DNA of 48,809 nt. Source: Acetobacteraceae bacterium. GTDB lineage: Bacteria; Pseudomonadota; Alphaproteobacteria; Acetobacterales; Acetobacteraceae. The DNA lies in assembly GCA_027326105.1 (NCBI GenBank), contig DAHWFB010000111.1, forward strand, positions 1 to 48,809, in the 5' to 3' direction. Positions within the stretch are counted from its first letter, which is position 1; every line of letters starts with the position of its first letter. The notes under the pieces were generated by a model. The model was not told the DNA's origin. It saw only the letters and a list, made by a program, of their open reading frames with translations, and searched no databases. This document shows positions 29,459 to 39,187 of the stretch, piece after piece. Both the position numbers and the translations under genes were made by a program.

Positions 29459-30343
29459 ATGCGGTTCACCGAGATCGGGCAGCAGCTGCGCGCCTTCCGC
29501 CTGGAATCCGGTTTGCGAGCCGAGGAGATCGCCGCCCGCCTCGGGGTCTCCCGTGCCGCCCTCTATCGCTACGAGAAGGGCGAGGTCATCAAGCTCGACA
29601 CCATCCAGCGGCTCGCGGAACTGCTCAAGATCTCGCCGCTCTCGCTGCTCGGGATCGGCGTGGAATACTACAACCGGCTCTCGGGATTCCTCGAGCGTAC
29701 CCGCCAGATCGAGGAGACGGCGGATCAGATCCTCCAGCTTACCGGCGCGCTTTGCTACCTCACCTCGAGCGAGGGGCTCGATGCGTTTCTCGCCGAAGCG
29801 CACGCCGAAATCCTCGAGCAGGTCGGCGTCGACCGGGCGACGCTCAAGACCACCATCGACCAGGTTCAGTCCCTCCTGGGAGCGCGCAAGCGGGCCTATA
29901 CCATGCGCCGTCCCGGGATCATCGCGATGATCCCGGCGGACGCCATCTCCCGCTTCGTCAGCGCCGGCGTGGCGGGCGGGCTGCCGCTTTCGGAGCGGCT
30001 GCGCCGGCGGGCGCGCGAGGTCGCGGTGAGCGAAATGGCGCTGATCGCGACGCTGATGGAAACCGAGCCGATGGGGCTGCAGTTCGGGCTGCTCACCGGA
30101 GGCGAGCCCAACGGCGCGTTCGAGATCATCCGCACCCGGGACCGGGCGAGCCTTTCGGTCAACCCGTTCCGGGTCGACTCCCATCCTGCCGTCTCCGCCG
30201 GGGTGGCGATGGTCACCGCGGCGGACGAGGCGATCGTGGTGCATCAGAGGGTGGCCGAGATCAATTGGCGGGATGCGGTCAAGGGCACGGCGGCGGCGGC
30301 ACGGGTGCGCCAGATCATCGGGGCGGTTCCGGCCGCCGGCTGA
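29459..30343 (+). CDS. XRE family transcriptional regulator with long C-terminal domain
   Basis: N-terminal HTH: IGQQLRAFRLESGLRAEEIAARLGVSRAALYRYEKGEVIKLDTIQRLAELL. Confidence 0.9.
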   Translation: MRFTEIGQQLRAFRLESGLRAEEIAARLGVSRAALYRYEKGEVIKLDTIQRLAELLKISPLSLLGIGVEYYNRLSGFLERTRQIEETADQILQLTGALCYLTSSEGLDAFLAEAHAEILEQVGVDRATLKTTIDQVQSLLGARKRAYTMRRPGIIAMIPADAISRFVSAGVAGGLPLSERLRRRAREVAVSEMALIATLMETEPMGLQFGLLTGGEPNGAFEIIRTRDRASLSVNPFRVDSHPAVSAGVAMVTAADEAIVVHQRVAEINWRDAVKGTAAAARVRQIIGAVPAAG

Positions 30344-30380
30344 GTCCATCGCGCGCCCGGCGGGCTTCCGCCTGCCGGCT

Positions 30381-31928
30381 TCAGGAGCGGGCCGGCGCCG
30401 CCCTGCGCTGCCAGCCGCCCCCGAGCGCCTTGTAGAGCGCGACCAGGTCGGTCGAGACGGTGGCGGTGCTGCTCGATAGCGCCTGTTCGGCGGCGAGCAG
30501 ATTGCGCTCCGCGTCCAGCACCTCGATGTAGCTCGCGATGCCCTGGGCGTAGCGCGCCTGGGCGAGGCCGAGCGCGGTGTGGTCCTGGGTGACCGCCTCG
30601 GCGAGGTGGGCGCGGCGGCGCTGCTCGTCCCGGTAGGCGGTGAGCGCGTCATCGACCTCGGTGAGGGCGGTCAGCACCGACTTCTCAAAGTTCACCGCCG
30701 CTTCCTTGGCCTGGAGGCGGGTCAGGCGCAACTGGGCGCGCAGCTTGCCGCCTTCGAAGATCGGCAGGGTCAGGCTGGGCCCGATCGCCCACTGGTTGGC
30801 GGCGAGGTCGAAGATGTTGTGGAACTGCACCGCCTGCAGCCCCGCGCTCGCGGAAAGGCTGACATCGGGCAACAGATCGGCGGTGGCGACGCCGATGTTG
30901 GCGGTGGCGGCGTGCAGCCGGGCCTCGGCGGCGCGGATGTCGGGCCGGCGGCGAAGCAACTGCGCCGGGAGCCCCACCGGCACCGCCGGCGGCGGAGGCG
31001 GCACTGGGCGAGCGGTGGCGAGCAGCGTGTCCAGCGCCCCCGGAGGCTCGCCGAGCAGGAGGCCGAGCGCGTTGATCTGCCGGGCCTCGCTCTGTTCGAG
31101 CGGGGGAATCTGGGCCTCGACGGTGGCCACCTCGGCGGCGGCGTTGGCGACGTCGAGCGCCGTCGAAAGCCCGCCGGAGGCGAGATCCTGGGTCAGCTTG
31201 CGCAACCGCTCGGCGGTAGCGAGGTTGCGCCGGGTGATGGCGAGCGTGCGCTCGGTGCCGCGCAACGCGATGTAGTCGCGCGCGACCTCGGCCATCACCG
31301 CGACCATCACGCCGCGCCGGTCGTAGGCGGCAGCGCTGGTGTCCGCCCGTGCCGCCTCTACCGCGCGCCGGGTCTTGCCCCACAGGTCGAGTTCCCAGAT
31401 GGTGTCGAACCCGCCCTGGAAGATGTCGAAGGCGCCGAGATGGCTGCTCGGCGCACCGCCCGCGCCGCCCTGGCTGCCCGCGCCGGAGGCGACACCCCCC
31501 GCTCCGGCGCCGGACGCGGTAGAGGCGGCCGAGGGGTTGCCGAGCGCGGTGAAGACGCCCTTGTTGCTCGGCTGTTCGCGCGTGTAGGAGGCGTTAGCGC
31601 CAAGGCTCGGGAAGCGCGCCGCCCCGGCGATCCCTTCCTGGGCACGGGATTCGGCCACCCGTAGTGCCGCGACCCGCAGATCGAGATTCTGGCTCGCCGC
31701 GCGGACTTCGAGCCGGCTCAGGATCGGATCGTGGAACAGCCGCCACCAGCGGACCGCCGGCCGCGCCGCCACCGGGCGGCTCGGCACGCCGCCCGCGGGC
31801 TTGCCGGCGAGGAAGGAGGCGGGCACCGCGGCGTGGGGCGGGTGATAGTTCGGGCCGACCGTGCAGCCGCCCGCCAGAGCGGCGAGCAGCAGGGCGAGGC
31901 CGGGCGGGAGAACGCGATCAATGGCCAC
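30381..31928 (-). CDS. NodT-type efflux outer membrane lipoprotein
   Basis: LAGGCTVGPNYHPP lipobox; LRRRPDIRAAEARLHAATANIGVATADLLP. Confidence 0.95.
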   Translation of the reverse strand: MAIDRVLPPGLALLLAALAGGCTVGPNYHPPHAAVPASFLAGKPAGGVPSRPVAARPAVRWWRLFHDPILSRLEVRAASQNLDLRVAALRVAESRAQEGIAGAARFPSLGANASYTREQPSNKGVFTALGNPSAASTASGAGAGGVASGAGSQGGAGGAPSSHLGAFDIFQGGFDTIWELDLWGKTRRAVEAARADTSAAAYDRRGVMVAVMAEVARDYIALRGTERTLAITRRNLATAERLRKLTQDLASGGLSTALDVANAAAEVATVEAQIPPLEQSEARQINALGLLLGEPPGALDTLLATARPVPPPPPAVPVGLPAQLLRRRPDIRAAEARLHAATANIGVATADLLPDVSLSASAGLQAVQFHNIFDLAANQWAIGPSLTLPIFEGGKLRAQLRLTRLQAKEAAVNFEKSVLTALTEVDDALTAYRDEQRRRAHLAEAVTQDHTALGLAQARYAQGIASYIEVLDAERNLLAAEQALSSSTATVSTDLVALYKALGGGWQRRAAPARS

Positions 31929-33432
31929 GGGCCACCGCTCCTTTCGGGACGTTGCGCAGGAAGATCGCCAGCGGAGCGAGCGCGAAGCAGATCACCGCGA
32001 GCAGGTGGAAGACGTCGAGATAGCTCATCAGTTCGGCTTGTGTTTGCACCGTCTGCGCCCATTGCAGCAAGCTCTGATGGCCGAGATTCGTCGCGGCGGT
32101 GATATGCTCGGCGAGCCGGGCCTGGTGGAACTGCGCGCGCTCGGCGAGCATGGTGGTGGCGAAGGAGACGCCCGCGCTGCCGCCGAGGTTGCGCATCAGG
32201 TTGATGATCGCGGAAGCCTCGTTGCTCTTGTCCGCCGGCATGCCGACGTAGGACGCTGCCGAGATCGGGATGAACAGGAAGGGAAGTGCCACCACCTGAT
32301 AGACGCGGGCGAGAGCGATGTCCTGGAAACTCACCGAAAGATCGAGATGGGATTCGTGCAGCAGCGCGAAGCCGGAGACGATGAGGGCGACGAAGATGAT
32401 CCATTTCGGCTGGATCAGCCGCCCCGTCACCATTCCCGAGATCGGCATCAGGAACAGGGTGACGATCCCGGCGAAGCCGAGCGCCTTGCCCGCGGTCATC
32501 GCGTCGTAGCCCATCAATTGCTGGGTGAACTGGGGCAGCAGCTGGGTCGTGCTGATCAGCATGAAGCCGATCGCGAACATCACCACGTTGGAGATGGCGA
32601 AGGCGCGCAGCTTCAAGAGCCGCAGATTGACCGCCGGCACCGGATGGGCGAGCTCCCAGAACACCAGTGTGGTCAACGAAAGCGCCGAGACGGCAGCGAA
32701 GAAGACGATGAAGGAGGAGGAGAAGCCGTCGTCGCGGCTGAACTTGTCGAACACCACCTGTAGCGTGCCGAAGCCCACTGCGACCAGCGCGAAGCCGACA
32801 TAATCGACGCGGAACCCCTCGGCGAGCAGGCGCTTGCGCTCGGTGATCAGCGCCGGGGGCTCGGTGACGAAGGCCGAGGTGAGGGCGAGCGAGACGATGC
32901 CCACCGGCAGGTTGATCAGAAACACCCAGTGCCAGGAGAGCGCGTCGGTGAGATAGCCGCCGAGTACCGGCCCGATCGCCGGCGCGAGCACCACGGTGAC
33001 GCCGTAGAGCGCGAACACCTGCGCGCGCATGCGCACCGGGAAGGTGTCGGTGAGAATGGATTGTTCGGTCGGGGCGAGTCCGCCGCCGCCGATGCCCTGC
33101 AGCACCCGGGCGACGATCATGAAGGAAAGGCTGGTCGCCATGCTGCACAATACCGAGCTGGCCGTGAACAGCGCGACGCAGATCATGTAGAAGCGCTTGC
33201 GGCCGAGCACGTTGGACAGCCAGCCCGATACCGGCAGCACGATGGCGTTGGATACGAGATAGCTGGTGAGGATCCAGGTGCTCTCATCGAGGCTGATGGC
33301 GAGGCCGCCGGCGATGTGACGGAGGGCCACGTTGGCGATGGTGGTGTCGAGCACTTCCATGAAGGTCGCGATCGAGACGATGACCGCGATCAGCCATGGG
33401 CTGCGCTCGCCCGCCGCCGAGCGGGGCAGCAT
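31918..33432 (-). CDS. DHA2 family MFS multidrug transporter (EmrB-type)
   Basis: IATFMEVLDTTIANVALRHIAGGLAISLDESTWILTSYLVSNAIVLPVSGWL; exact start could be slightly upstream. Confidence 0.95.
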   Translation of the reverse strand: MLPRSAAGERSPWLIAVIVSIATFMEVLDTTIANVALRHIAGGLAISLDESTWILTSYLVSNAIVLPVSGWLSNVLGRKRFYMICVALFTASSVLCSMATSLSFMIVARVLQGIGGGGLAPTEQSILTDTFPVRMRAQVFALYGVTVVLAPAIGPVLGGYLTDALSWHWVFLINLPVGIVSLALTSAFVTEPPALITERKRLLAEGFRVDYVGFALVAVGFGTLQVVFDKFSRDDGFSSSFIVFFAAVSALSLTTLVFWELAHPVPAVNLRLLKLRAFAISNVVMFAIGFMLISTTQLLPQFTQQLMGYDAMTAGKALGFAGIVTLFLMPISGMVTGRLIQPKWIIFVALIVSGFALLHESHLDLSVSFQDIALARVYQVVALPFLFIPISAASYVGMPADKSNEASAIINLMRNLGGSAGVSFATTMLAERAQFHQARLAEHITAATNLGHQSLLQWAQTVQTQAELMSYLDVFHLLAVICFALAPLAIFLRNVPKGAVARGH

Positions 33433-33479
33433 CGCGGGCGAGAACTCGGCACTGGCGGCGGACAACGGGTGGCGCTCGC

Positions 33480-34586
33480 TCAGTGCAGTTGCACGCTCGG
33501 CTCGACCGACATGCCGGGAGCGAGGCGAAGTTTTGCCACCGCCGGGTCGGTGAAGACGATCTTCACCGGCAGGCGTTGCACCACCTTCACATAATTGCCG
33601 GTCGCGTTCTCCACCGGGATGACGCTGAAGGCCGCCCCGGTGCCGCGCTGGAAACTCTCCACCCGGGCGGCGAAGGTCCGGCCCGGAAACGCGTCGATGC
33701 GCACGCGCACCGGCTGGCCGGGGTGCAGGCGGGAGAGTTCGGTCTCCTTGAAGTTGGCCACCACCCACATCCGGTCGGAGACGATCGACATCAGCGGCGC
33801 GCCGGGCTTGACGTAGTTGCCGGTCTGGACACTGCGGGCGGTGACCCGGCCGGCCACGGGGGCGCGGATGGTGGCGTAGGACAGATCGAGTTTGGCCTTC
33901 GCCACCGCGACATCGGCGGTGCGCAGCGCCGCCCGGGCGCCGAGGATCTGGGCGGCGGCGGCCTTGAGGTCGGCGTTGGCCGCGTTGACCGCCTGGGTCG
34001 CGGCGGCGACACGCGCCTCGGCCGAGCGGAAGGCGGCGAGCGCATTGTCGAGCTGCTGGCGGGTGATGGCGCGGGGGTTGATGCGGCGGTAGCGATCATA
34101 GGTCTGCCGCGCCTGGAAGAGATCGGCCTCGGCGACGGTGACGTTGGCCCGTGCCTGGTCGCGCGCGGCCAGGCGCAACCCCTGCCGGGCGCGGGCCTCC
34201 TCGAGTCCGGCCTCGGCATTGGCGCGGGCGGCGCGGGCCTGGTCGAGCGCCACCCGGTAGAGGCTGGGGTCGATCTCGGCCAGCATCTGGCCCGCCGCCA
34301 CGTGCTCGTTGTCGTGGACCAGAAGCGTCTCGACCCGGCCGGCGATCTGGGGAGCGATGGTGTGGATATTGGCGGCGATGGTGGCGTCGTCCGTCCAGAC
34401 GACGTTGTGCCAGCGCCACCAGTACCACGCCCCGCCGCCGGCAAGAGCGGCGAGCAGCAGCACGGGCAGCGCCAGGCGCAATCCCCCCCGGCGCGGCGGT
34501 GGGGCCGCCGGCGGGGCAGCCGGTGGACGGTCCATGGTTTCGACCGATGCGCGCCGGTCGGCGCCGCTGAGATCCCCGTCCATCAT
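33480..34586 (-). CDS. HlyD family secretion protein (EmrA-type)
   Basis: WTDDATIAANIHTIAPQIAGRVETLLVHDNEHVAAGQMLAEIDPSLYRVALDQA. Confidence 0.95.
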   Translation of the reverse strand: MMDGDLSGADRRASVETMDRPPAAPPAAPPPRRGGLRLALPVLLLAALAGGGAWYWWRWHNVVWTDDATIAANIHTIAPQIAGRVETLLVHDNEHVAAGQMLAEIDPSLYRVALDQARAARANAEAGLEEARARQGLRLAARDQARANVTVAEADLFQARQTYDRYRRINPRAITRQQLDNALAAFRSAEARVAAATQAVNAANADLKAAAAQILGARAALRTADVAVAKAKLDLSYATIRAPVAGRVTARSVQTGNYVKPGAPLMSIVSDRMWVVANFKETELSRLHPGQPVRVRIDAFPGRTFAARVESFQRGTGAAFSVIPVENATGNYVKVVQRLPVKIVFTDPAVAKLRLAPGMSVEPSVQLH

Positions 34587-34658
34587 CTCCCCCCGATCCC
34601 GCGCGGACGGCGCGAGCCAGTGCTGAACCGCCGTGCCCGGAGAGCGCGTCTAGAAATG

Positions 34659-34680
34659 ACCGATCGGTTCGGTTCGGTCC
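34659..34680. promoter_or_regulatory. candidate TetR operator in emrA/tetR divergent region
   Basis: Perfect palindrome ACCGATCGGT (34659-34668) followed by TCGGTTCGGTCC. Confidence 0.55.
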
Positions 34681-34741
34681 TTGCAAGGTGGCGCAATCTT
34701 GCCCATTGTCAAGCCGACAGAGAAGAGGGCATTGGCAACCG

Positions 34742-35404
34742 ATGGGCGAGATGCCCGATGCGGAGTCGCTTTCCCCGGAGCGGCGCGCGCGTATCCTCGA
34801 AGGTGCCGCCCTGGTCTTCGCCCGCGACGGGTACGAGGGCGCGAGCATGGCGGGCATCGCCCGCGAGGCCGCGGTCTCCAAGGGCACGCTGTACAATTAC
34901 TATCCCGGCAAGTCGGCGCTGTTCGGCGCCCATATCGAGCGCTGTGCGCGCGCCAATCTCGAGCGCATCTTCGACTTCCCCGCCGAGGAAACCGATCCGG
35001 CCGCGGTGCTGCGGCGCATCGGGCGCGCCATGGTGACGATGTTCCTGTCGCCGCCGGCGCGCGATCTCTATCGCGTCGTCACCGCCGAGGCGACCAAATT
35101 CCCGGAGATGGCGCGCACCTTCTTCGCCGCCGGCCCCGAACAAGGGGTGCGGCGGCTCGCGGCCTGGCTCGCGGGCGAGAGCGGTGCCGGGCGGCTCGCG
35201 GTCGGGGATGCGGAATTCGCCGCCGAGCAGTTTCTCGCCCTCTGCCAGACCCGGCTCGCGTTGCGCTATCGTCTCTTCCTCATCGAGCGCCCCGCCGAGG
35301 CCGAGATCGAGCGAGTGATCGAGGGGGCGATCGCCATGTTCCTGGATCATTACGCACCGCCGCCGCGCGCAGCGGCGCCGCAGGAGGCAGAAAGAGATGG
35401 CTGA
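34742..35404 (+). CDS. TetR/AcrR family regulator
   Basis: RARILEGAALVFARDGYEGASMAGIAREAAVSKGTLYNYYPGKSALF. Confidence 0.93.
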   Translation: MGEMPDAESLSPERRARILEGAALVFARDGYEGASMAGIAREAAVSKGTLYNYYPGKSALFGAHIERCARANLERIFDFPAEETDPAAVLRRIGRAMVTMFLSPPARDLYRVVTAEATKFPEMARTFFAAGPEQGVRRLAAWLAGESGAGRLAVGDAEFAAEQFLALCQTRLALRYRLFLIERPAEAEIERVIEGAIAMFLDHYAPPPRAAAPQEAERDG

Positions 35405-36854
35405 GAGCAAGCACGCGGAGAGCGGGACTGCCGGCGCGGACCCGGCGCTCGCCGCCATCCTGGGCAGGATCGACGCCGGGCTGCCGGCGGCGCGCGGGCG
35501 CCTGTTCGAGTTCCTGCGCATCCCTTCGATCAGCGCCGACCCCGCCTACCGCGCCGAGTGCCGCCGCGCCGCCGAGTTCGCCCGTGCCCTGCTCGAAGAG
35601 ATGGGGTTCGCCGCGGCGCTCGCCGAGACCGCGGGCCAGCCGGCGGTGATCGCGCACCATCCCGGGCCCGGGCCCGGGCCGGCGGCGCCGCGGGTGCTGT
35701 TCTACGGGCACTACGACGTCCAGCCGGCCGACCCGGTCGCGCTCTGGAGCGGTCCGCCCTTCGAGCCCCGGCTGGTGGAGGGTCCGCGCGGGCCCCGCAT
35801 CGTCGCCCGCGGGGCGGTGGACGACAAGGGCCAGGTGATGGGCTTCCTCGAAGCCTGCCGCGCCACGCTGGCGCAAGGGGAGGGGCTTCCGGTCGCGCTC
35901 ACCGTCCTGCTCGAAGGCGAGGAGGAGTGCGGCAGCCCCAGCCTCGAGGCACTGCTCGCCGAGCGCCGCGAGGAACTCGCCGCCGACTTCGCCCTGATCA
36001 GCGATACCAACTTGTGGAGAGCCGACATCCCGGCGCTGACCACCCGGCTGCGCGGGCTGGTCTATCTGCAGATCGACCTCGACGGCCCCTCGCGTGATCT
36101 CCACTCGGGGCTGTTCGGCGGCGCGGTGGTCAACCCGCTCCAGGCGCTCACGCGCATTCTCGGCGCGCTGCACGATGCGGCGGGGCGGGTGGCGATTCCC
36201 GGCTTCTACGACGGCGTGCGGGAGATCTCCGCCGAGGAGGCGGCGATCTGGCGCGGCCTGCCGTTCTCGGAGAGTGCGTTCCTCGCCGAGATCGGGCTTG
36301 CCGCCCCGGCCCCGGGCGAGGCGGGGCGCAGCACGCTCGAACGGCTGTGGGCGCGGCCGACCGCTGAAATCAACGGCATCTGGGGAGGCTATACCGGCGC
36401 CGGCGCAAAGACCGTGATCCCGGCGAGCGCGCACGCGAAACTGTCCTTCCGTCTGGTGCCGGACCAGGATCCGGAGGCGGTGATCGCCGGTCTCGAAGCC
36501 TTCGTCGCCGCCCGTCTGCCGCCCGGGGCGCGGGTGCACTGGCAGCGCTTCGGCGCCTCGCCGGGGATCGCGGTCGCGACCGACCGCCCCTGGCTGGCCG
36601 CGACGCGCCGGGTGCTGGCCGAAGAATTCGGGCGCGAGGCGGTGCTGATCGGCAGCGGCGGGTCGATCCCGGTGGTCGAGGCGCTGCGCCGCCACCTCGG
36701 GCTCGAGACCCTGCTGATGGGCTTCGGGCTCGACGACGACCGCATCCACAGTCCCGACGAGAAGTTCGAACAGGCCTGCTTCCACCACGCCATGCGCGCC
36801 CATGCCCGCCTGCTGCATGCGCTCGGGCAGGGGCCGGCCGGCGGGCAACGGTGA
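35397..36854 (+). CDS. M20 family metallopeptidase (dipeptidase)
   Basis: VLFYGHYDVQPADPVALWSGPPFEP; GRGAVDDKGQ-like RGAVDDKGQVMG; EGEEECGSPSL; GGSIPVVEAL. Confidence 0.93.
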   Translation: MAESKHAESGTAGADPALAAILGRIDAGLPAARGRLFEFLRIPSISADPAYRAECRRAAEFARALLEEMGFAAALAETAGQPAVIAHHPGPGPGPAAPRVLFYGHYDVQPADPVALWSGPPFEPRLVEGPRGPRIVARGAVDDKGQVMGFLEACRATLAQGEGLPVALTVLLEGEEECGSPSLEALLAERREELAADFALISDTNLWRADIPALTTRLRGLVYLQIDLDGPSRDLHSGLFGGAVVNPLQALTRILGALHDAAGRVAIPGFYDGVREISAEEAAIWRGLPFSESAFLAEIGLAAPAPGEAGRSTLERLWARPTAEINGIWGGYTGAGAKTVIPASAHAKLSFRLVPDQDPEAVIAGLEAFVAARLPPGARVHWQRFGASPGIAVATDRPWLAATRRVLAEEFGREAVLIGSGGSIPVVEALRRHLGLETLLMGFGLDDDRIHSPDEKFEQACFHHAMRAHARLLHALGQGPAGGQR

Positions 36855-37582
36855 TGAGTCTCACCGCCGCCGATCTCCTTTCCGCCCCCGCGATCACCGT
36901 CACCCCCGAAACCCCGCTGATCGGGGCGGTCCGGCAGATGCTCGACCGGCGGATGAGCGGGCTCCTGGTGGTGAACGCCGAGGGGGCTCCGGTGGGGATG
37001 CTCACCGAGGGGGATCTGCTCCGGCGGGCCGAACTCGGCACCGAACATCGCCACCGCTGGCTCGCCGACCTGTTCGCCCCGCGCTGGAAGGAGGCCGCGC
37101 GCTTCCTGCGCGAGCGCAGCCCGAAGGTCGCCGACGTGATGACGGCGGAGGTGTTCGCCGTCGCGCCCGAGACCGCGCTCTCCGAGATCGTGGCGCTGAT
37201 GGAGAAGCGCGGGGTCAAGCGGGTGCCGGTGCTGGCGGGTGGGCGCGTGGTCGGAATCGTCAGCCGCGCCGACATCCTGCGCGTCCTCCTCGCCCGCCTC
37301 GCCGAGGCGACGGAGGCGAGCCCCGGGGACGCCGCGCTGGCCCAGCGGCTCGCCGCCGCGATGCGGGCGCAGTCCTGGGTGCCGCTGGAACGGGTACGCG
37401 GGAACGTGCGCGACGGCGTGGTCGATCTCCTCGGCGAGATCGACGACGAGCGGCTGCGCGAGCCGCTCCTGGTGCTGGCCCGCTCGGTGCCGGGGGTGAA
37501 GGCGGTCGAGGATCACCTGATGCTGGTGGAGGTCTATACCGGAACCCCGATCGGCAGCGCTCCCGAGGGGCCGCACGGCTGA
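36851..37582 (+). CDS. CBS-domain pair protein with C-terminal BON-like domain
   Basis: Two CBS repeats (AITVTPETPLIGAVRQMLDRRMSGLLVV.. / VFAVAPETALSEIVALMEKRGVKRVPVL..) then VRGNVRDGVVDLLGEIDDERLREPLLVLARSVPGVKAVEDHL. Confidence 0.88.
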   Translation: MMSLTAADLLSAPAITVTPETPLIGAVRQMLDRRMSGLLVVNAEGAPVGMLTEGDLLRRAELGTEHRHRWLADLFAPRWKEAARFLRERSPKVADVMTAEVFAVAPETALSEIVALMEKRGVKRVPVLAGGRVVGIVSRADILRVLLARLAEATEASPGDAALAQRLAAAMRAQSWVPLERVRGNVRDGVVDLLGEIDDERLREPLLVLARSVPGVKAVEDHLMLVEVYTGTPIGSAPEGPHG

Positions 37583-37660
37583 CCGTTCCGCCGCGCCGCC
37601 TTGCCGGGCGCCGCGCTTCGGGCGAAGATCGGACCAATCATCCGATCCGGGGAGAGAACG

Positions 37661-38581
37661 ATGAATCTCGGCGCCGAACACGTCGCCTACGACCAGCGCA
37701 TGAAGCGGTACATCCTGATGAACGCGGCGCTCGAACGCATCGCCACCGGCTGCCGCTGGGCGGAGGGGCCGGTGTGGTTCGGCGACGGGCGGTTCCTGTT
37801 GTGGAGCGACATTCCCAACAACCGCATGATGCGCTGGCAGGAGAGCGGCGAGGTCTCGGTCTTCCGCCAGCCCGCGGGCTATTCCAACGGCAACACCCGC
37901 GACCGGGTGGGCCGGCTGGTGACCTGCGAGCATGGCGGCAGGCGGGTGGTGCGCACCGAGCACAACGGGCGGATCACCGTGCTCGCCGCCCAGGTCGAGG
38001 GCAAGCGGCTGAATTCGCCCAACGACGTGGTGGTGAAGTCGGACGGCAGCGTCTGGTTCTCCGACCCCGACTATGGCATCGGCGGCGACTATGAGGGCTA
38101 TCGCGCCGAGTCCGAGATCGGCGCCTGCCGGGTCTACCGCGTCGATCCCGGCTCGGGCGCGGTCGAGGTGGTGGCCGACGACTACGAGCGGCCCAACGGG
38201 CTGGCCTTCAGCCCCGACGAATCCCTGCTCTACATCGCCGACACCGGCTTCACCCACCGGGAGGGCGGGCCGCACCATATCCGCGTCCATCCGGTGATCG
38301 ACGGGCGCAAGCTGGGGCCCGGCAAACCGTTCGCGACGGTCGAGCCCGGCTTCGCCGACGGGTTGCGGGTGGACGAGGAGGGCAATGTCTGGACCAGTTG
38401 CGGCAGCGGCAACGGCATCCTGGTGATCGCACCCGATGGCACCCACCTCGGCAAGATCCGCATCCCCGAGATGGTGAGCAATCTCGTGTTCGGCGGCGAA
38501 CGCAAGAACCGGCTGTTCATCACCGCCACCACCTCGGTCTATGCGCTCTATGTCGGGGTGCGGGGCGCGCAGCAGCCCTGA
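37661..38581 (+). CDS. SMP-30/gluconolactonase family protein
   Basis: CRWAEGPVWFGDGRFLLWSDIPNNRMMRW; LNSPNDVVVKSDGSVWFSDPDYGI; RPNGLAFSPDESLLYIADT. Confidence 0.93.
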   Translation: MNLGAEHVAYDQRMKRYILMNAALERIATGCRWAEGPVWFGDGRFLLWSDIPNNRMMRWQESGEVSVFRQPAGYSNGNTRDRVGRLVTCEHGGRRVVRTEHNGRITVLAAQVEGKRLNSPNDVVVKSDGSVWFSDPDYGIGGDYEGYRAESEIGACRVYRVDPGSGAVEVVADDYERPNGLAFSPDESLLYIADTGFTHREGGPHHIRVHPVIDGRKLGPGKPFATVEPGFADGLRVDEEGNVWTSCGSGNGILVIAPDGTHLGKIRIPEMVSNLVFGGERKNRLFITATTSVYALYVGVRGAQQP

Positions 38582-38604
38582 AGCGGGGCGTCCGCCCGTC
38601 GGTC

Positions 38605-38649
38605 CGCGGTCAAGAAGGCCGCGGTCAAGAAGGCCGCGGTCAGGAAGGG
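38605..38649. repeat. 15-bp tandem repeat, 3 units
   Basis: CGCGGTCAAGAAGGC x2 then CGCGGTCAGGAAGGG. Confidence 0.85.
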
Positions 38650-39035
38650 CCGGCGCCAGCGCCGAGCCGGGCCTGCGGCCGGACGGCGGACAGACCGGCC
38701 GACAGGCCAGCCGTGCAGTCCCGGGTGGGGCGACCCGGAGCGGCGAGCGCGGAGGCGGTCGCCACCCGTTCGTTGCCGGCGGCGTCGCGGTAGAGGATGA
38801 GGGTCATCCGGCAGGAGGCGGTGCGATAGAGCCAGACCTCGGCGGGCCCGTCGATGCGGGTGAGGCGGGGCGGGCCTAGTCTGCCCAGCACCGAGCCGGC
38901 CGTGGCCCCGAGCAGCTTCGATGCCCCGACGCCCTGGTTCGTCGCCCCCGCGCGGGCCCCGGGGGAAGACGCGGCGGGCGGTGTCGCCGCGCAGCCGCCC
39001 AACCCCATCGCCAAGCCGAGCAATGCCCAGCGCAT
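38640..39035 (-). CDS. hypothetical lipoprotein
   Basis: MRWALLGLAMGLGGCAATPP lipobox; GRLGPPRLTRIDGPAEVWLYRTASCRMTLILYRD. Confidence 0.7.
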   Translation of the reverse strand: MRWALLGLAMGLGGCAATPPAASSPGARAGATNQGVGASKLLGATAGSVLGRLGPPRLTRIDGPAEVWLYRTASCRMTLILYRDAAGNERVATASALAAPGRPTRDCTAGLSAGLSAVRPQARLGAGAGPS

Positions 39036-39187
39036 CAACGCCCCCGCTCGCCCCGGCGCCGAATCGGCGCGGGCGGGAGCAGCGTGTGGCCGCAGGGCAT
39101 AACGAACGGTTAAGCGGACAGGGTCCACGGCGCGACACCGACGCAACGGGGAAGGCGGCAGGCGGAAGGCGGCGGGCGGCGCCCGGA

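Noticed and set aside
36389-38446. 685-aa ORF antisense to M20, CBS and gluconolactonase genes
   Set aside because: Spans three well-supported genes and reads as composition-driven sequence
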